DNA from: Pycnopodia helianthoides
Taxonomy: Eukaryota; Echinodermata; Asteroidea; Forcipulatida; Asteriidae
DNA: 64,000 bases
Assembly: GCA_032158295.1 (NCBI GenBank)
Contig: CM063255.1
Location: forward strand, 12,366,094 to 12,430,093
Direction: 5' to 3'
How positions within the stretch are numbered: position 1 is the stretch's first letter; each line of letters starts with the position of its first letter. The notes below the pieces were generated by a model that was given only the letters and a program-made list of their open reading frames with translations, ran no database searches and was not told where the DNA came from. Shown in pieces: positions 27,201 to 41,700 of the stretch. Made by a program: the position numbers and the translations under genes.

Positions 27201-30200
27201 CCAAATTATTCAGTTTTGTACATATATTTCAAACATGTGCGCAATAAACACACTAAACCGAAATCAGTAAAAAATTTGCTATTAATATTTTTCAAACTTA
27301 AAGGGAAAATATTTCCTCCAATAGATGTTAACAGAACACATTGAAAAGCAGTAACAACTTTACACTTATATACCCTTTGGAAACAGGGTTTTATGACAAG
27401 CCAGCTGGCTGCAAATCAAACCTTCCCACTATACTATGATCCTACCGTCCATACTCTATTCATGACAGTATGTTATTTTCCATTGTTTACATAGTTCCAG
27501 GCATGCATGCCTGTCTGCTGTCACCTAGCTGTCCTAAAAGTGGTTCATTTCATCAACCCATCATCCCTGTAATACCAAGTACTCAAACCGGCATCCTACC
27601 AAATTTTCTTACTTAACTTTCTCAGCCTTTTTAAAGTTAACGGCTTGAAACCATTTTCCCCTTTAAGTTCAAGGCTTCTGCTCAATCCCAATCAGGTTAA
27701 ATTAAAAATCCTACTCCCTAGAAAATTGGATTGGACCGTGGAGCATAGAGTGGTGACTACAGACCTTGGGAACCTTGATTAAATACAGATTGATCTTCCA
27801 TTATTGTCAGACGGAATTGATGAATTAGAAAATGTCCTTGGTTCTGTATTTTATTTTCTCTAGTTCTTTTCATTATGATGTCTCTATGCAAGTAAATCAA
27901 TAGTCTGTCCCAAGTTAGATCATTCAATATTTTGTTGTTAGTGTTTGTTCCATTTCAGAATTGTTGTAATAGAATGACATTGTGTGAGTGTTGGGGAAAA
28001 CTTTGTTCTCGTTTTGTATTATTCTGCACATGTCTCTCTTTTGAAGTTGTATGTTGTATTTCTTAAGGGTATGGTATATGAGTAGTGAATGATTTTTTTT
28101 TATATAGAGTATGACAAAAAAGAGATAAAGTTTATACCCATTGTTCAGAGGAAAATGAGACAGTAGAGTTCCAAAAATGCCTTAAAAGGTTGGTTGGCAA
28201 CTCTAGACACTTCACTCTAAGTGAGTATTCAATTTTTATATTTGATCATTCAGAAATTTTGCTACAGTCAAAGGTACCTATTTATTTGTACTTAATGTTT
28301 GTTTTTTTGTTTGTTTTTCTTTTCCTTCAGATAATCCGGGAACTGAGAGAGGAAGTAGATTCATTGAAAAAGCAATTGAAAGAAGCAGTGGTATGTTTGA
28401 CTTGTTTAGATATGTCACTTTCTCATACCAAGCCTTGTCAAAGTGACTGCTATGAGTGTGATTTCTTAATAATGATGAAATTGAAATACATGTCATTTTA
28501 TTGACTGGTGTTAAAATCAATACAGTAGTTTACACCCATCTATAACATTGATATTGGCCTGGCATGGGAAAAGAAGTCTACATTTTTATGAACTCCAACT
28601 TCAAATCACTTGACTGACACCAGCAACCTTGCACAGGTTACCAACCCAAACGCCTTGAACTAATAATTGCTTTTATTGATACCAACTGCAATCTAATTTG
28701 CTTATTAATTTGCAAATTGTTGTTTGTCTGTGTTTGTTACAGAGCATGAAAGCTGACACCTTGAAGGAAAGACTACAAGAGTCTGAGAAACTGATGCAAG
28801 AGATGACACTTAGCTGGGAGGACAAGCTGCTCAAGACAGAGGAAGTCCATAAGGTATGGTATAGTTACTGAACTGAGCCAGTTTATCACACAGAGATTGT
28901 AATGAAGGCCTAATCTCCTAACATGTGCATTATGCACATTTGGCTGTCACGCTTTGAGCCACTTAACCCATATTTGAAGTAGGGTGTTTAAATACACTCA
29001 TGTACGCTGATAGCTAAAACACATCAAATACATAGTAGTTAACATTGTAGAGTCTCCTGCTTGATTAACCTTTCTTCTTCTTCCACAGGAGAGACAGCAT
29101 ACATTAGAGAAGATGGGTATCTCCGTCCAGACATCAGGGATCAAAGTAGAACGTAACAAGTGTTTCCTGGTTAATCTTAATGCAGATCCTTCTCTTAATG
29201 AGCTCCTTGTTTACTATCTTAAGGTGAGTCTGAGCTAGTTTACTTCACTGTTTGGATTCAGATTTTAAATCTACTTTTTCCCCCGCTTTGTGTCTGTATC
29301 CAGTAAGTTTCTCAAGTTAAATCACTCTCACTGTGTGAACAGTCGTCTTTGCCTGTGTTTTTCTGTGAGCTATTTGTCTTTTATCTGAGCCTCACGCATT
29401 CCAGACCTGCCGTATGCCAATGACCGATCTTGCTTGATTATTGCACTGCCAATCACATCATTTAAACATGAAGCAATGAGCAAATCCAAACCACCTGTCA
29501 AATTATGATGAGTCTTGCTTCTTTTGGACTGAGTTTATCGAAGCCAAATCCATGCTTTGTATACAATGTAGGGACAACTGTAATCCAAGTGTAATGATTT
29601 GAGTGTTACCAAAGTCGTCTTGATCTAAACATAATCAGAATTTGAATGAAGGTTGTATTTGTTCTTTTAAATCATTTTATACGCTGTCAAATTGATCCAT
29701 GCTATGTATTTGCCTGGAGCCCTGGCATATTGTCATAGTCAGACTCTAATGTTCAAGGTGTTGGGTCACCTTATTGACCTCTATTTGTTTGTCCATGAGC
29801 TTTTTGTCTGCAGTTTCAGTAAGAGACAAGGCATACATCCCATATTATACCAAAGGTTTGTATTTTTAGTTCCCTTACAGGCTTGTCATCACAAGGAGCA
29901 TTTTTTATTATTGTAGTACCCTCAGTCATTTGTCCTATAAAAGCAGATGTATTTCACGTTGTTTGTTATAGCTGTAATAGTAATAGAAACAACACCCTCT
30001 TTGTGGACTTTGTAACAGGATGGCGATGACGACGAACAAATGGCTTCCTCCTTATACAGGACATTATTAACCCATTTGATTGTTGAATAATCAAAAAAAT
30101 TCCTTTTCAAATCCCACAAACCTGTGTAATTTTTAGGCTAAGCTGCAACAGAGCTGCGCCCTTGCACCCTTGTAAGAGTTGGGCAGGCTGGGCAGCTGGG

Positions 30201-33200
30201 TGTTCAGGGTTCGAAGGTGACTTTTTTTGGCACAAGTTTGTTGTTTGCTTAATTGACGAGCCTGCATCTTTAAGATATTTTAGTGGTTTTTGTTTTTTCA
30301 GTAAGCATGTAAAGTTGCTAGTCATTATTTTCAGCTTAGTGTCTCAGTTTGATTATTTTTAATGTATGTTTTATTATCCTCCAATCCTTTAGGACCACAC
30401 GTTAATAGGAAGGTCAGATTCAGAAAAGAAACAAGACATACAGCTGAACGGATTGGGTATCATGCCACAACATTGTATCATTGATGTTGAGAATGAAATG
30501 GATGTGTACTTTACACCAATAGAAGGAGCAAAGTAAGAAGTAGTCAAACATACTGACCAACTTACTGACACATGGTAGTCTACTGACCGACTAACTGACA
30601 CATAGTAGTCCCACCTACTGACCGACTAACTGACACATAGTAGTCCCACCTACTGACCGACTGACTGACACATAGTAGTCCCACCTACTGACCGACTAAC
30701 TGACACATAGTAGTCCCACCTACTGACCGACTGACTGACACATAGTAGTCCCACCTACTGACGATGATGACACATGTCCCAGAGACTAACTGACACATAG
30801 TAGTCCCACCTACTGACCGACTAACTGACACATGGTAGTCCCGGCTACTGACCGACTAACTGACACATAGTAGTCCCACCTACTGACCGACTAACTGACA
30901 CATAGTAGTCCCACCTACTGACCGACTGACTGACACATAGTAGTCCCACCTACTGACCGACTAACTGACGCATAGTAGTCCCACCTACTGACCGACTGAC
31001 TGACACATGGTAGTCCCACCTACTGACCGACTAACTGACACATAGTAGTTCCACCTACTGACCAACTAACTGACACATAGTAGTCCTACCTACTGACCGA
31101 CTAACTGACACATAGTAGTCCCACCTACTGACCGACTAACTGACACAAAGTAGTCCCACCTACTGACCGACTGACTGACACAGTAGTCCCACCTACTGAC
31201 CGACTAACTGACACATAGTAGTCCCACCTACTGACCGACTGACTGACACATAGTAGTCCCACTATGACCGACTAACTGACACATAGTAGTCCCACCTACT
31301 GACCGACTAACTGACACATAGTAGTCCCACCTACTGACCGACTAACTGACACATAGTAGTCTCACCTACTGACCGACTGACTGACACATAGTAGCACATA
31401 GTAGTCCCACCTACTGACCGACTAACTGACACATAGTAGTCCCACCTACTGACCGACTGACTGACACATAGTAGTCCCACCTACTGACCGACTAACTGAC
31501 ACATAGTAGTCCCACTACTGACCGACTGACTGACACTAGTAGTCCCACCTACTGACCGACTGAACTGACACATAGTAGTCCCACCTACTGACCGACTAAC
31601 TGACACATAGTAGTCCCAACCTACTGACCAGACTAACTGACACATAGTAGTCCCACCTACTGACCGACTAACTGACACATAGTAGTCCCACCTACTGACC
31701 GACTGACTGACACATAGTAGTCCCACCTACTGACCGACTAACTGACACATAGTAGTCCCACCTACTGACCGACTGACTGACACATAGTAGTCCCACCTAA
31801 TGACCGACTAACTGACACAAAGTAGTCCCACCTACTGACCGACTAACTGACACAAGTAGTCCCACCTACTGACCGACTAACTGACACATAGTAGTCCCAC
31901 CTACTGACCGACTGACTGACACATAGTAGTCCCACCTACTGACCGACTAACTGACACATAGTAGTCCACCTACTGACCGACTGACTGACACATAGTAGTC
32001 CCACCTACTGACCGACTAACTGACACATAGTAGTCCCACCTATGACCGACTAACTGACACATAGTAGTCCCACCTACTGACCGACTAACTGACACAATAG
32101 TAGTCCCACCTACTGACCGACTGACTGAACTAGTAGCACATAGTAGTCCCACCTACTGACCGACTAACTGACACATAGTAGTCCCACCTACTGACCGACT
32201 AACTGACACATAGTAGTCCCACCTACTGACCGACTAACTGACACATAGTAGTCCCACCTACTGACCGACTAACTGACACATAGTAGTCCCACCTACTGAC
32301 CGACTGACTGACACATAGTAGTCCCACTACTGACCGACATACTGACACATAGTAGTCCCACCTACTGACCGACTAACTGACACATAGTAGTCCCACCTAC
32401 TGACCGACTAACTGACACATAGTAGTCCCACCTACTGACCGAACTAACTGACACATAGTAGTCCCACCTACTGACCGACTGACTGACACATAGTAGTCCC
32501 ACCTACTGACCGACTAACTGACACATAGTAGTCCCACCTACTGACCGACTGACTGACACATGTAGTCCCACCTACTGACCGACTAACTGACACATAGTAG
32601 TCCCACCTACTGACCGACTGACTGACACATAGTAGTCCCACCTACTGACCGACTGACTGACACATAGTAGTCCCACCTACTGACCGACTGACTGACACAT
32701 AGTAGTCCCACCTACCGACTGACTGACACATAGTAGTCCCACCTACTGACCGACTGACTGACACATAGTAGTCCCACCTACTGACCGACTGACTGACACA
32801 TAGTAGTCCCACCTACTGACCGACTAACTGACACATGTAGTCCCACCTACTGACCGACTGACTGACACAAGTAGTCCCACCTACTGACCGACTAACTGAC
32901 ACATAGTAGTCCCACCTACTGACCGACTGACTGACACATAGTAGTCCCACCTACTGACCGACTGACTGACACATAGTAGTCCCACCTACTGACCGACTAA
33001 CTGACACATGGTAGTCCCACCTACTGACCGACTGACTGACACATAGTAGTCCCACCTACTGACCGACTACTGACACATAGTAGTCCCACCTACTGACCGA
33101 CTGACTGACACATAGTAGTCCCACCTACTGACCGACTGACTGACACATAGTAGTCCCACCTACTGACCGACTGACTGACACATAGTAGTCCCACCTACTG

Positions 33201-36200
33201 ACCGACTAACTGACACATGGTAGTCCCACCTACTGACTGACTGCTAATTTATGTGTACACACATCACATAGTATTAAGTTTTTAACCAAATTTGTTTCCC
33301 TTCCCTAGATGTTGTGTGAATGGATCAACATCAACAGATCGTACAGGACTTAGACATGGTGACAGGATCTTACTGGGCAACTACCACTTCTTCCGAATCA
33401 ATTGCCCAAGGCCTCCTGGAGTTGGTTAGTAATGGCTAGAGGTCTAAAGCCAAGTTTTGTTTTTTAAGATATGCCAGAGAATTACTCCACAAATTGAATG
33501 CTTTATTACTCACTTCGGGTTGGTATGCTGAAGAAGAGAAAAAACCTTGAGTTTGTACAAGTATCAGCCCATCCCAGCATTCTAGGATGAGACCGATAGG
33601 GTGAATATCAACTGCAGACCCTATTTGTTTCAACCTCATTAAGTCAGGGTTATAGTCTTGTTCAATTCTGTGATGGTGGTTTTTTTGTATGTGTGAAATA
33701 GTGCCCTCTTGTGGATTAACCTTCTAAGTAGCATTTTTCATGACCGATTTTTTCAGACAAAACTGAACGCATTCTAGACTTCAAATGGCAGGCTCGTTGT
33801 AACTGTTCTTTGTTGGTTTACTTTGATTGGTCCATGGAGATTTTCTACCTTCATGAGTGGTCATAGTCTTTTTCTTGACAGAGCGACACTCAAAATGAAA
33901 TGGATTTTGAACAAATTGGTCAGATTTTTAAACTCCAAGATGTTTTAAGTGTTGTAAATTGATTCATTACATTATGAAGATCAATTCCCTGTCCTTAAAG
34001 AATGTGTTTTTATTTTGAAGTGGTAAAATTTTTGGAAATCTGGTCACTACTCTGACAAATATTGTTGGAAATAGCCAAAATTGCAGAAATGTTCCATGCA
34101 ACTGACGGGAGGATCAACAGTTAAGATTATTGCAACGACCTTTAATACAATGACAAGAGGGACTCTCATGACTTAGACTTGGACAAAAGGAGACTCAGAC
34201 TCGGACTTGAACTCGACTTCACTTTTTGTAAACATGATAAAGGTCCATATATAAACCTGCATGTAAGTTTAAATTCACTGTTGAAATTTGATGGAATATA
34301 TAGGAAAGGTTATGAGTTGTGCTAATGATGTGACCTTATTATTGACAGGATCCAGTGGAGCATCTACTCCTGAGATTGAACCTCAGAATTCCAACTATGA
34401 CTTTGTTTATGCTCAAAACGAGGTGATGATGAATGAGATGACTAATGGTAAGAACTAGTAATTCCTACTCTCCACATCTAGGATTATTATTGTTCTTTTG
34501 AGGGGTTAAATATGATGTAGATATGTATTATTTTTGGTTTCTCAAATGACATCATACTATATTATTAGCTGTTCCCACAAAGTAGTCCAAACTGCTATTG
34601 ATTTCGTCAAGATTGTTTTTGGTTTTCTTATTATTATTCTTTCTTTTTGCCAAAGTCCCATTGATTTTGTACACAAATTTTGTTAACACTAAAAGTCATA
34701 CTTAGCCTCATATGAAAGGGTCAGATCCTACATATATTATGTCAGTGCTTAGGTCATGGAGTTATCGTAAAATAAAATTAGGTTAACATAAATAACTAAT
34801 TGACTTAGTTATAATGACATGAATAATTTTAACCAATCTTGAGACCTCCATATCCCCAAAAGTATATGTCCTATCATAAACAATGTTTTCACTCATATAC
34901 TATATGGGATACTGTAGATGTGTTGGCCTGAAAAAAGGTGTGACATCACCACAACTTCATTTCTTCATCTGTGTTCAAAACACATGGCTGCAAAAGTGTT
35001 AATATTTTGTTGGTAAAAAAAACCAACTTGTCACAACAAGCATTTTTGCCCCGTTTAGTGAAAACTTTAAAGATTTAAACGGTGCAGTGCGCTATTTTTG
35101 CAGCATTTTAAACTTTATGATGTGTTTTCTGATGTTTAATTTATGGAATATTTGCAAGACTTTCAATAACTAATTATTATGACGTCATTACATGTTACAG
35201 TGCTCCTATCAACATGTGTAAAATCTACACCAAAAGGTAGAATCTTTGTGTTTTCAGGATTTTCATTCGAACATTACATGGGGACAAGTCTTATTTCATT
35301 TTGTAGCTTCTGAAAAAACTAAGTATGGATATATATTTAAAAATTCACATCTTCTGAACCACTTGTCATAGAGTTACAATATGTGCCATCCTGTAGCTTA
35401 CAGCACATGTTAAATTTTATTTATTTTTAATTTTATTATTTTAGAACATGACCCTACATGACCCCTCCCTTACTTCCGGTTCAAACAGGAAGCTCTAAAA
35501 TTAAAAAAAATCACATCTCCATAACCACATGTCATAAATTCATAATCTTTGTGCTGTCTGGTACACATGTAGCTTAATTATACACATCTGACATTATTTT
35601 CAAAAGCATAACCCACTTTGATCTTTCCTTCCAGTCCAAACAGGAAGTTCAAATCCAAAAGTCATGTTTCTTTAACAAAATGTCATATTATTTCATGTTT
35701 AATACATTTAATTCACACACATGAACCAAATATGACCTTTCCTTCTGGCCCAAACAGGAAGTTCAAATTATAAAAACAATTTTTTCTGAAACACATGTCA
35801 TAAATTCATAATCTTTTGTGCCATTTGGTAGCTTATCACACATTTATCATTTGATACAAAAAAGTGACCCCAATTTGACATTTCTTCCGGTTCAAACAGG
35901 AAGTTCAAATTTAAAAAATCACAAATCCTTCACCAGGTTTGTTGAGGCTACGAATTGGGGTCCTTAAGCACATGGTTAAGTTAGAATGAAGGTAAAAGTT
36001 GGGGTGAGGTTCAGGGTCAGGTTTAAAGTCAGTATCAGAATGAAGATCAGGTTTAGGTTTTTAGGCAAACTCAAAACAAAATAAAGGCCTGTCAAAGGTG
36101 AAGAGTCTTCAATCTCAAAGTCAGAATCACTTAAAGGGAATGTACATGATTGGTAATCACTCTAAAAATTAATGGCAATCAAAATCTGACTTGGTTAGAA

Positions 36201-38730
36201 GTACAGCAACTTTCGATGGTATAAAGCATTTTGAGAAACATTTCAATTTAAAATAATGTAGATATGGAAAAATATGTCAGTTTTTATTCCCCCAAATTTG
36301 AATCTGAGAAACATTTCTGTCAGAAACGTTTCTCAGATCGTGTATTCCTATTAGGGTTTATTCTTCATGTGTGGACATAACCGCTCCAGATTTTGGCGAT
36401 ATCTCAAAAACGCTACCACCTTTTGAAATGAAATTTTCACAGGTTAGTTTTATTGTAATATCTACATTTGTGTAGGATTAAAACAATCGAACGGTTCCAA
36501 AAACCAAAGGTATACTTTACCTTTAAAAGGTCTTGAGCTTATAATCAAAGTAAAACAAAACGTAACAGCTTTGTGTTTGTTTGTTCACAAACACCTAATG
36601 TCTAGTTCTATTTTTGTTGTTGCTTTTTTCCCCCTTCAGATCCCGTCCAGGCAGCCATGAAGCTCTTAGAGACCCAGCATCAGAAGGACAAGAAGGGTGC
36701 CCTAGAGAAACAAAGAGAGAAATATGAGAGGGAGTTAGAGACACTGAGGAAGCAGCTGATGCCTCCTAGACCCATGGAGAGAACAGACACAGCCTACTTC
36801 TCTGATCAGAGCCCTGGCAGTGAAGCCAGTGGTGATGCAGGACAGAACTTGAAGTACAAGGAATGGGCTGAAGAGAGGTACATGCAACAACCTTCAAGGT
36901 TTTTTTTTAAATACCAACTTAACTTGAAGACAGAATTTTAAACAGACCTAGGACCAGTGTCTTAGCACCTTGTACACCCTTAAAAAGTTCTGCATAAACG
37001 GGTCTCATAAATCATAAACTTCAAAACCTGTCTTAAAAAGTGTTTCTCGTTATTCAAGTGCCTTGAGCACATTACTGGTGGATACTTCGCTATATAAGAA
37101 TCCAATATTGTTATTATTGTTTGTGCTTTTCTTTTTATGACAAAATTATTTTAACTAAGGGACAGTTTTCATTTTTGTAAAAGCAATATTGTATACCTTG
37201 CCTTTAATATCTATCTTTTCTAAAAAAAGAATAGTTTCAATATAATATTTATGGCCAACTTTGATGTTAATGACAATATTAATCTGTTGCCCTTTATGAC
37301 AACATTTTCCTGTTGTATATCATAATATGTCCACATTTTTAGCCATTACACCAAATATGGAAATAACAATAAATCATTAAATACAAAAACAATTTTAAAA
37401 TCATTTTTAAGTGCAAAAAATAGTTAGTGGCCTGACGTTTCGACTCTAACAGAGTCTTTCTCAAAGTCTGCTCTTCTTGTCAGCCTTTGAGAAAGACTCT
37501 GCTAGGGTCGAAACGTCAGGCTTTAACTATTTTTTGCATTTATACCATAGGTCATTATGATTGGTTAGCAGTTTGCAACGGCTATTTGTATTTTCTCATA
37601 ATGTTTTAAGTTAAGTAATTTCCAAATGGGCCCAGGACCTTTTCAGTTGAAATGTAAATATTAGAAGAAAAATGTATAGAGGACCTCATTGTTAGGTGTT
37701 ATGCACACTTAAATGAACTAGTAAGATTACATCTAAGATTCTCCAGTTCTTTTCAGACGTCTTGTGTGATAGTCTTATATAAATACATTTACTGTAAGAA
37801 TACGATTCTTAGCTTTGCCTCAGTTATTTTATTATTTTAAGAGGGTTGTTGTTTTTTGTAAACAGGGATGAGTTATTTAGACAGAGTCTTGCAAGGTTAC
37901 GTGAGGAAGTGGTGAAGGCAAATGCATTGGTCAGAGAAGCCAATTTTCTTGGAGAGGAGATGGGCAAGCTGACAGAGTTCAGAGTCACGCTGCAAATACC
38001 AGCTTTTAATCTCACACCTAACAGAAAAGTAAGTTAAGTTGATAATTCTACCAAGTAGGTTGTTTTCCCCCATGCGAAGTGTAGTTTAAAGCATCTCCCA
38101 GGTATGACATCCAAGAGTGTGACAAGATTTGCCAGAGAATCTGTTTGATGAGACACAGTAACATTGGATATAGTGTCTACCAGATAAGATACCTGTGAGG
38201 AGGAGCATTCTGGGAGATACCATTACAGCAATACCTAGAGGATATGAACCTCATCATTCAAGTCACTCTTGTGTTGTGCTCCTCAGTTCTGTTCTTCTTG
38301 AGTCATCAATTGGCTTGGTACCAATCAACGGAATCTATCCAGATTTTGGAACACATCATTAATAATAGCCTTGGTATTACAAAGATGTTGTCAACATTTA
38401 TTTCCATTCTTAGCGAGGGGCAATAGTGAGTGAGCCAGCCATCCAGGTCAAGAGAAAGGACCGAGGGACACAGATCTGGTCAGTGGAGAAACTGGAGAAT
38501 AAGATTATTGACATGAGAGAGATGTACAACGAGCGGAAAGAGAAGGGTTTGCCACTTAAAGTAAGTACAAAGCCCAATCTCCTCTACTACCTTTTTTACC
38601 TTTGTGTTATTATGACTAGCCTTTCTATCCACTCCTGCTCCTGTGTCTTAACAATGTTCTATTTCTCTATTTGTTTATTTATCCATCTGTTTATTTAATT
38701 ATTTATTTATTGATTTATTCATTTTTTTTT

Positions 38731-38764
<34 letters not shown>

Positions 38765-41700
38765 GTTTGTAAGGATTTGTTGAATGTTGGGAGCTTGTTG
38801 ATGCAATTCAGTCAATGTTTTTAAACCCCAACCTTTTTTTAGTATTGTCAAAATAGTTGGGGTGTTAGTAGGTCCTGTACTGTATAATGAGTCCTCAGGT
38901 TAATAGTTCATTTTCAATTAGACAAGCAAATTGTTATGCTTACAAAACCTGACAAAATGTTGTAAGTATTAAATCAATTAAGCAAGATGTTAACAATGGA
39001 TCTGCATCATTGCATCACCCTTCAGCTAGAGAGACCCTGGGAATAAGTGTACCTTTTGCTTTGCTTTGTCATCGTTTGTTTTTAACAAAATTAAACTCTG
39101 CTAAGGAACACGCTTCAAGCAGAACAAGATTACTTACAGGTTTGATGGTTAGCCCATCTTCAAATCCCTGCTAAGCACAAAATGCTGCTTGTACAATCAC
39201 CATTCATATGCAGACAGAAAAAGCCATGATTTTCTGTGCTAGCTTACATTATGTTGGCAAGAATCCTTTGTGGTGTAATCCCACTTGCCTTAGTTCTCAT
39301 TTATTGATTTAATCACTGAACCTGATAAGCAGCACCAGTAATTGAGAGCACGTGGGATTTTTCCAACACTAGTTTCTAATTTTTTATTTGTTATTAATTT
39401 TTTACAGCAGTACCTGGGAACACAGTTTTCATTTGAAAAGGAAACAACAAAATTATAATATTATTAATGGGAAGAGCAAAATCTAAACTAAAATCAATGT
39501 AGTGTACATGTACAAGAGCATTGCCATTTCACTTGTGTTGACTAACCTTTTGGTGAGTCAATAATTCAGGCACATTTGCAAAGTGCTTCATGTAAATTTG
39601 TTGCTACTTCCGGTTCCAAAGTTGGCATACTTTTGTGTGTAACTTTAAAAAAAAAAATCATTGTTAAAATAATGCTTTACATCTTGACTGGATATGACTA
39701 CTTGACCCTGCTCCACAGAGTCAGCTTATATTGACCCAGTTTGACTTCATTTGACTGACCCTCTTTGACTTCATTTGACTGACCATCTCTGTCCTCATTG
39801 GACTGATTCTGTTTGACCTCATTGACTGACCGTCTCTGTCTCATTTGACTGACCCTCTTTGACTTCATATAACTGACCCTCTTGACTTCATATGACTGAC
39901 CTCTTTGACTTCATTTGACTGACCCTCTTTGACTTCATTGACTGACCCTCTTTGACTTCATATGACTGACCTCTTTGACTTCATTTGACTGACCTCTTTG
40001 ACTCATATGACTGACCCTCTTTGACTTCATTGACTGACCCTCTTTGACTTCATATGACTGACCCTCTTTGACTTCATTTGACTGACCCTCTTTGACTTCA
40101 TATGACTGACCCTCTTTGACTTCATATGACTGACCCTCTTTGACTTCATATGACTGACCCTCTTTGACTTCATATGACTGACCCTCTTTGACTTCATTTG
40201 ACTGACCCCCTTTGACTTCATTTTGCTGACCCTGTTTTACTTCATTTGACTGACCTTGTTTGATCCCAGTGGACTATTCCTCCTTTGTTTTTTTAGGATA
40301 TTGGACCATCAAGGCTTCGGAAGCTCTCCTTTTTTGAGTCTCAGGTGATTTGTTGTAGGTTTCGTCAGTGTGTGTCTCACCCTGTCTGTCTCTGTGTCTA
40401 TCGCCATATCTGGTAGCTAGTCCCATTTCCTTGTCAATTACTTAAATAATCAGTGCTAATCAATAGTAAACTGTTGCTAACTCTGCAACCAATAGATTAT
40501 ATGTCCATGTTTTTATCTGTGATCAATAACTACATTTGATACTAAATCTAAGCTACTTTACTCAAGTTATCCCCAATAATGCTCCCATCACATAATGCTC
40601 ATAGACTCCTTAACATACATGGCTCATTAAAGGCATTTGAATGCCATATCAAAACTAAACAATTTATGCATGGGAAACGGGTCAAAAACAGGTGACAAAT
40701 TAATACAGGTCATTTTAGTTTACTTCACATTCTCCCTGCGACTGTCCAGTACCAAATACATCGTTGGAAAGCTCATACAAACTTCAAACTTCACACCTAA
40801 TCAGAGCATAACTAGCAGACCAAACATTGCTGTTGCTGTGACGTTATGGTGATGTCATGAAGTACAAAATTGCAATGATTCAAAGTTTAATATTGCAAAA
40901 ATCATAACTAATTAACAACGCAATAGATTTTTACAGTCACTACCTCATAGTCAAGGACTAACAAAACTTAACAATAGCACTGAGCCTTGTTCTCAAGTAA
41001 TAGGGAGTTTAAACATGGATTCAGTGAATTAAATACTCCTTTAAAAAACAAAAACATGTAAAAACTGATAAATAACGCCATTGCTATGTCACCATAGAAA
41101 ACTACCACATGTTGAAATGAAAACTGTGTCTTTATCTCTAAAAGGGTATGTCGGACATTGGACAAGTTTGAATATTAACTTGAGCTTTAGTGTTTGTTAG
41201 ACAACAGACAGTGTTCAGGCTTTGAGAATTGTAAACAAACATCAAATATCAACATCAATAGTCCTTGACTATGTTAACCAAAAAGGCTGCCCCTGTATCA
41301 TTTCTTCCAACTCTTCTCTGCAGTGTAATGTCATCAAGTGTCACACTCTAAATCAAAGTTTATAAAAAAGAAAAACATATTTCCTGAACTTTTCAACAAA
41401 TTTTAACAATCATCCGAAAGGTCTTACAATTTGTTTTTGGTCAATGACCAGACAAAAATTTGACTCTAAAATTCTGGTTCAAGTCAGAGATTTAAAGTGA
41501 AAAACTATGTCCAGGCCCTATTTTGGGGTTTGTAGCCAATATTAAAGCAAATTTTTGCAAATCTGTGTATGGAATAATGTTTGAACCTTGAAATCTTCAA
41601 TACACTAATGATGAAATCATATTTAAGAGCACCCTCTGGGGACAGGGTTTCAAAAGACATCAAGTGACTTTAAACAGGTTTCAAGCTCAAAACTGTTTAA

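Noticed and set aside
23060..33240. CRISPR-like regular arrays
   Set aside because: Repeats are contiguous with no unique spacers and the context is a metazoan intron, so these are minisatellites.
40027..40221. Minus-strand ORF of MKSKRVSH repeats
   Set aside because: A shadow of the 24-bp minisatellite; no start context, no homology.
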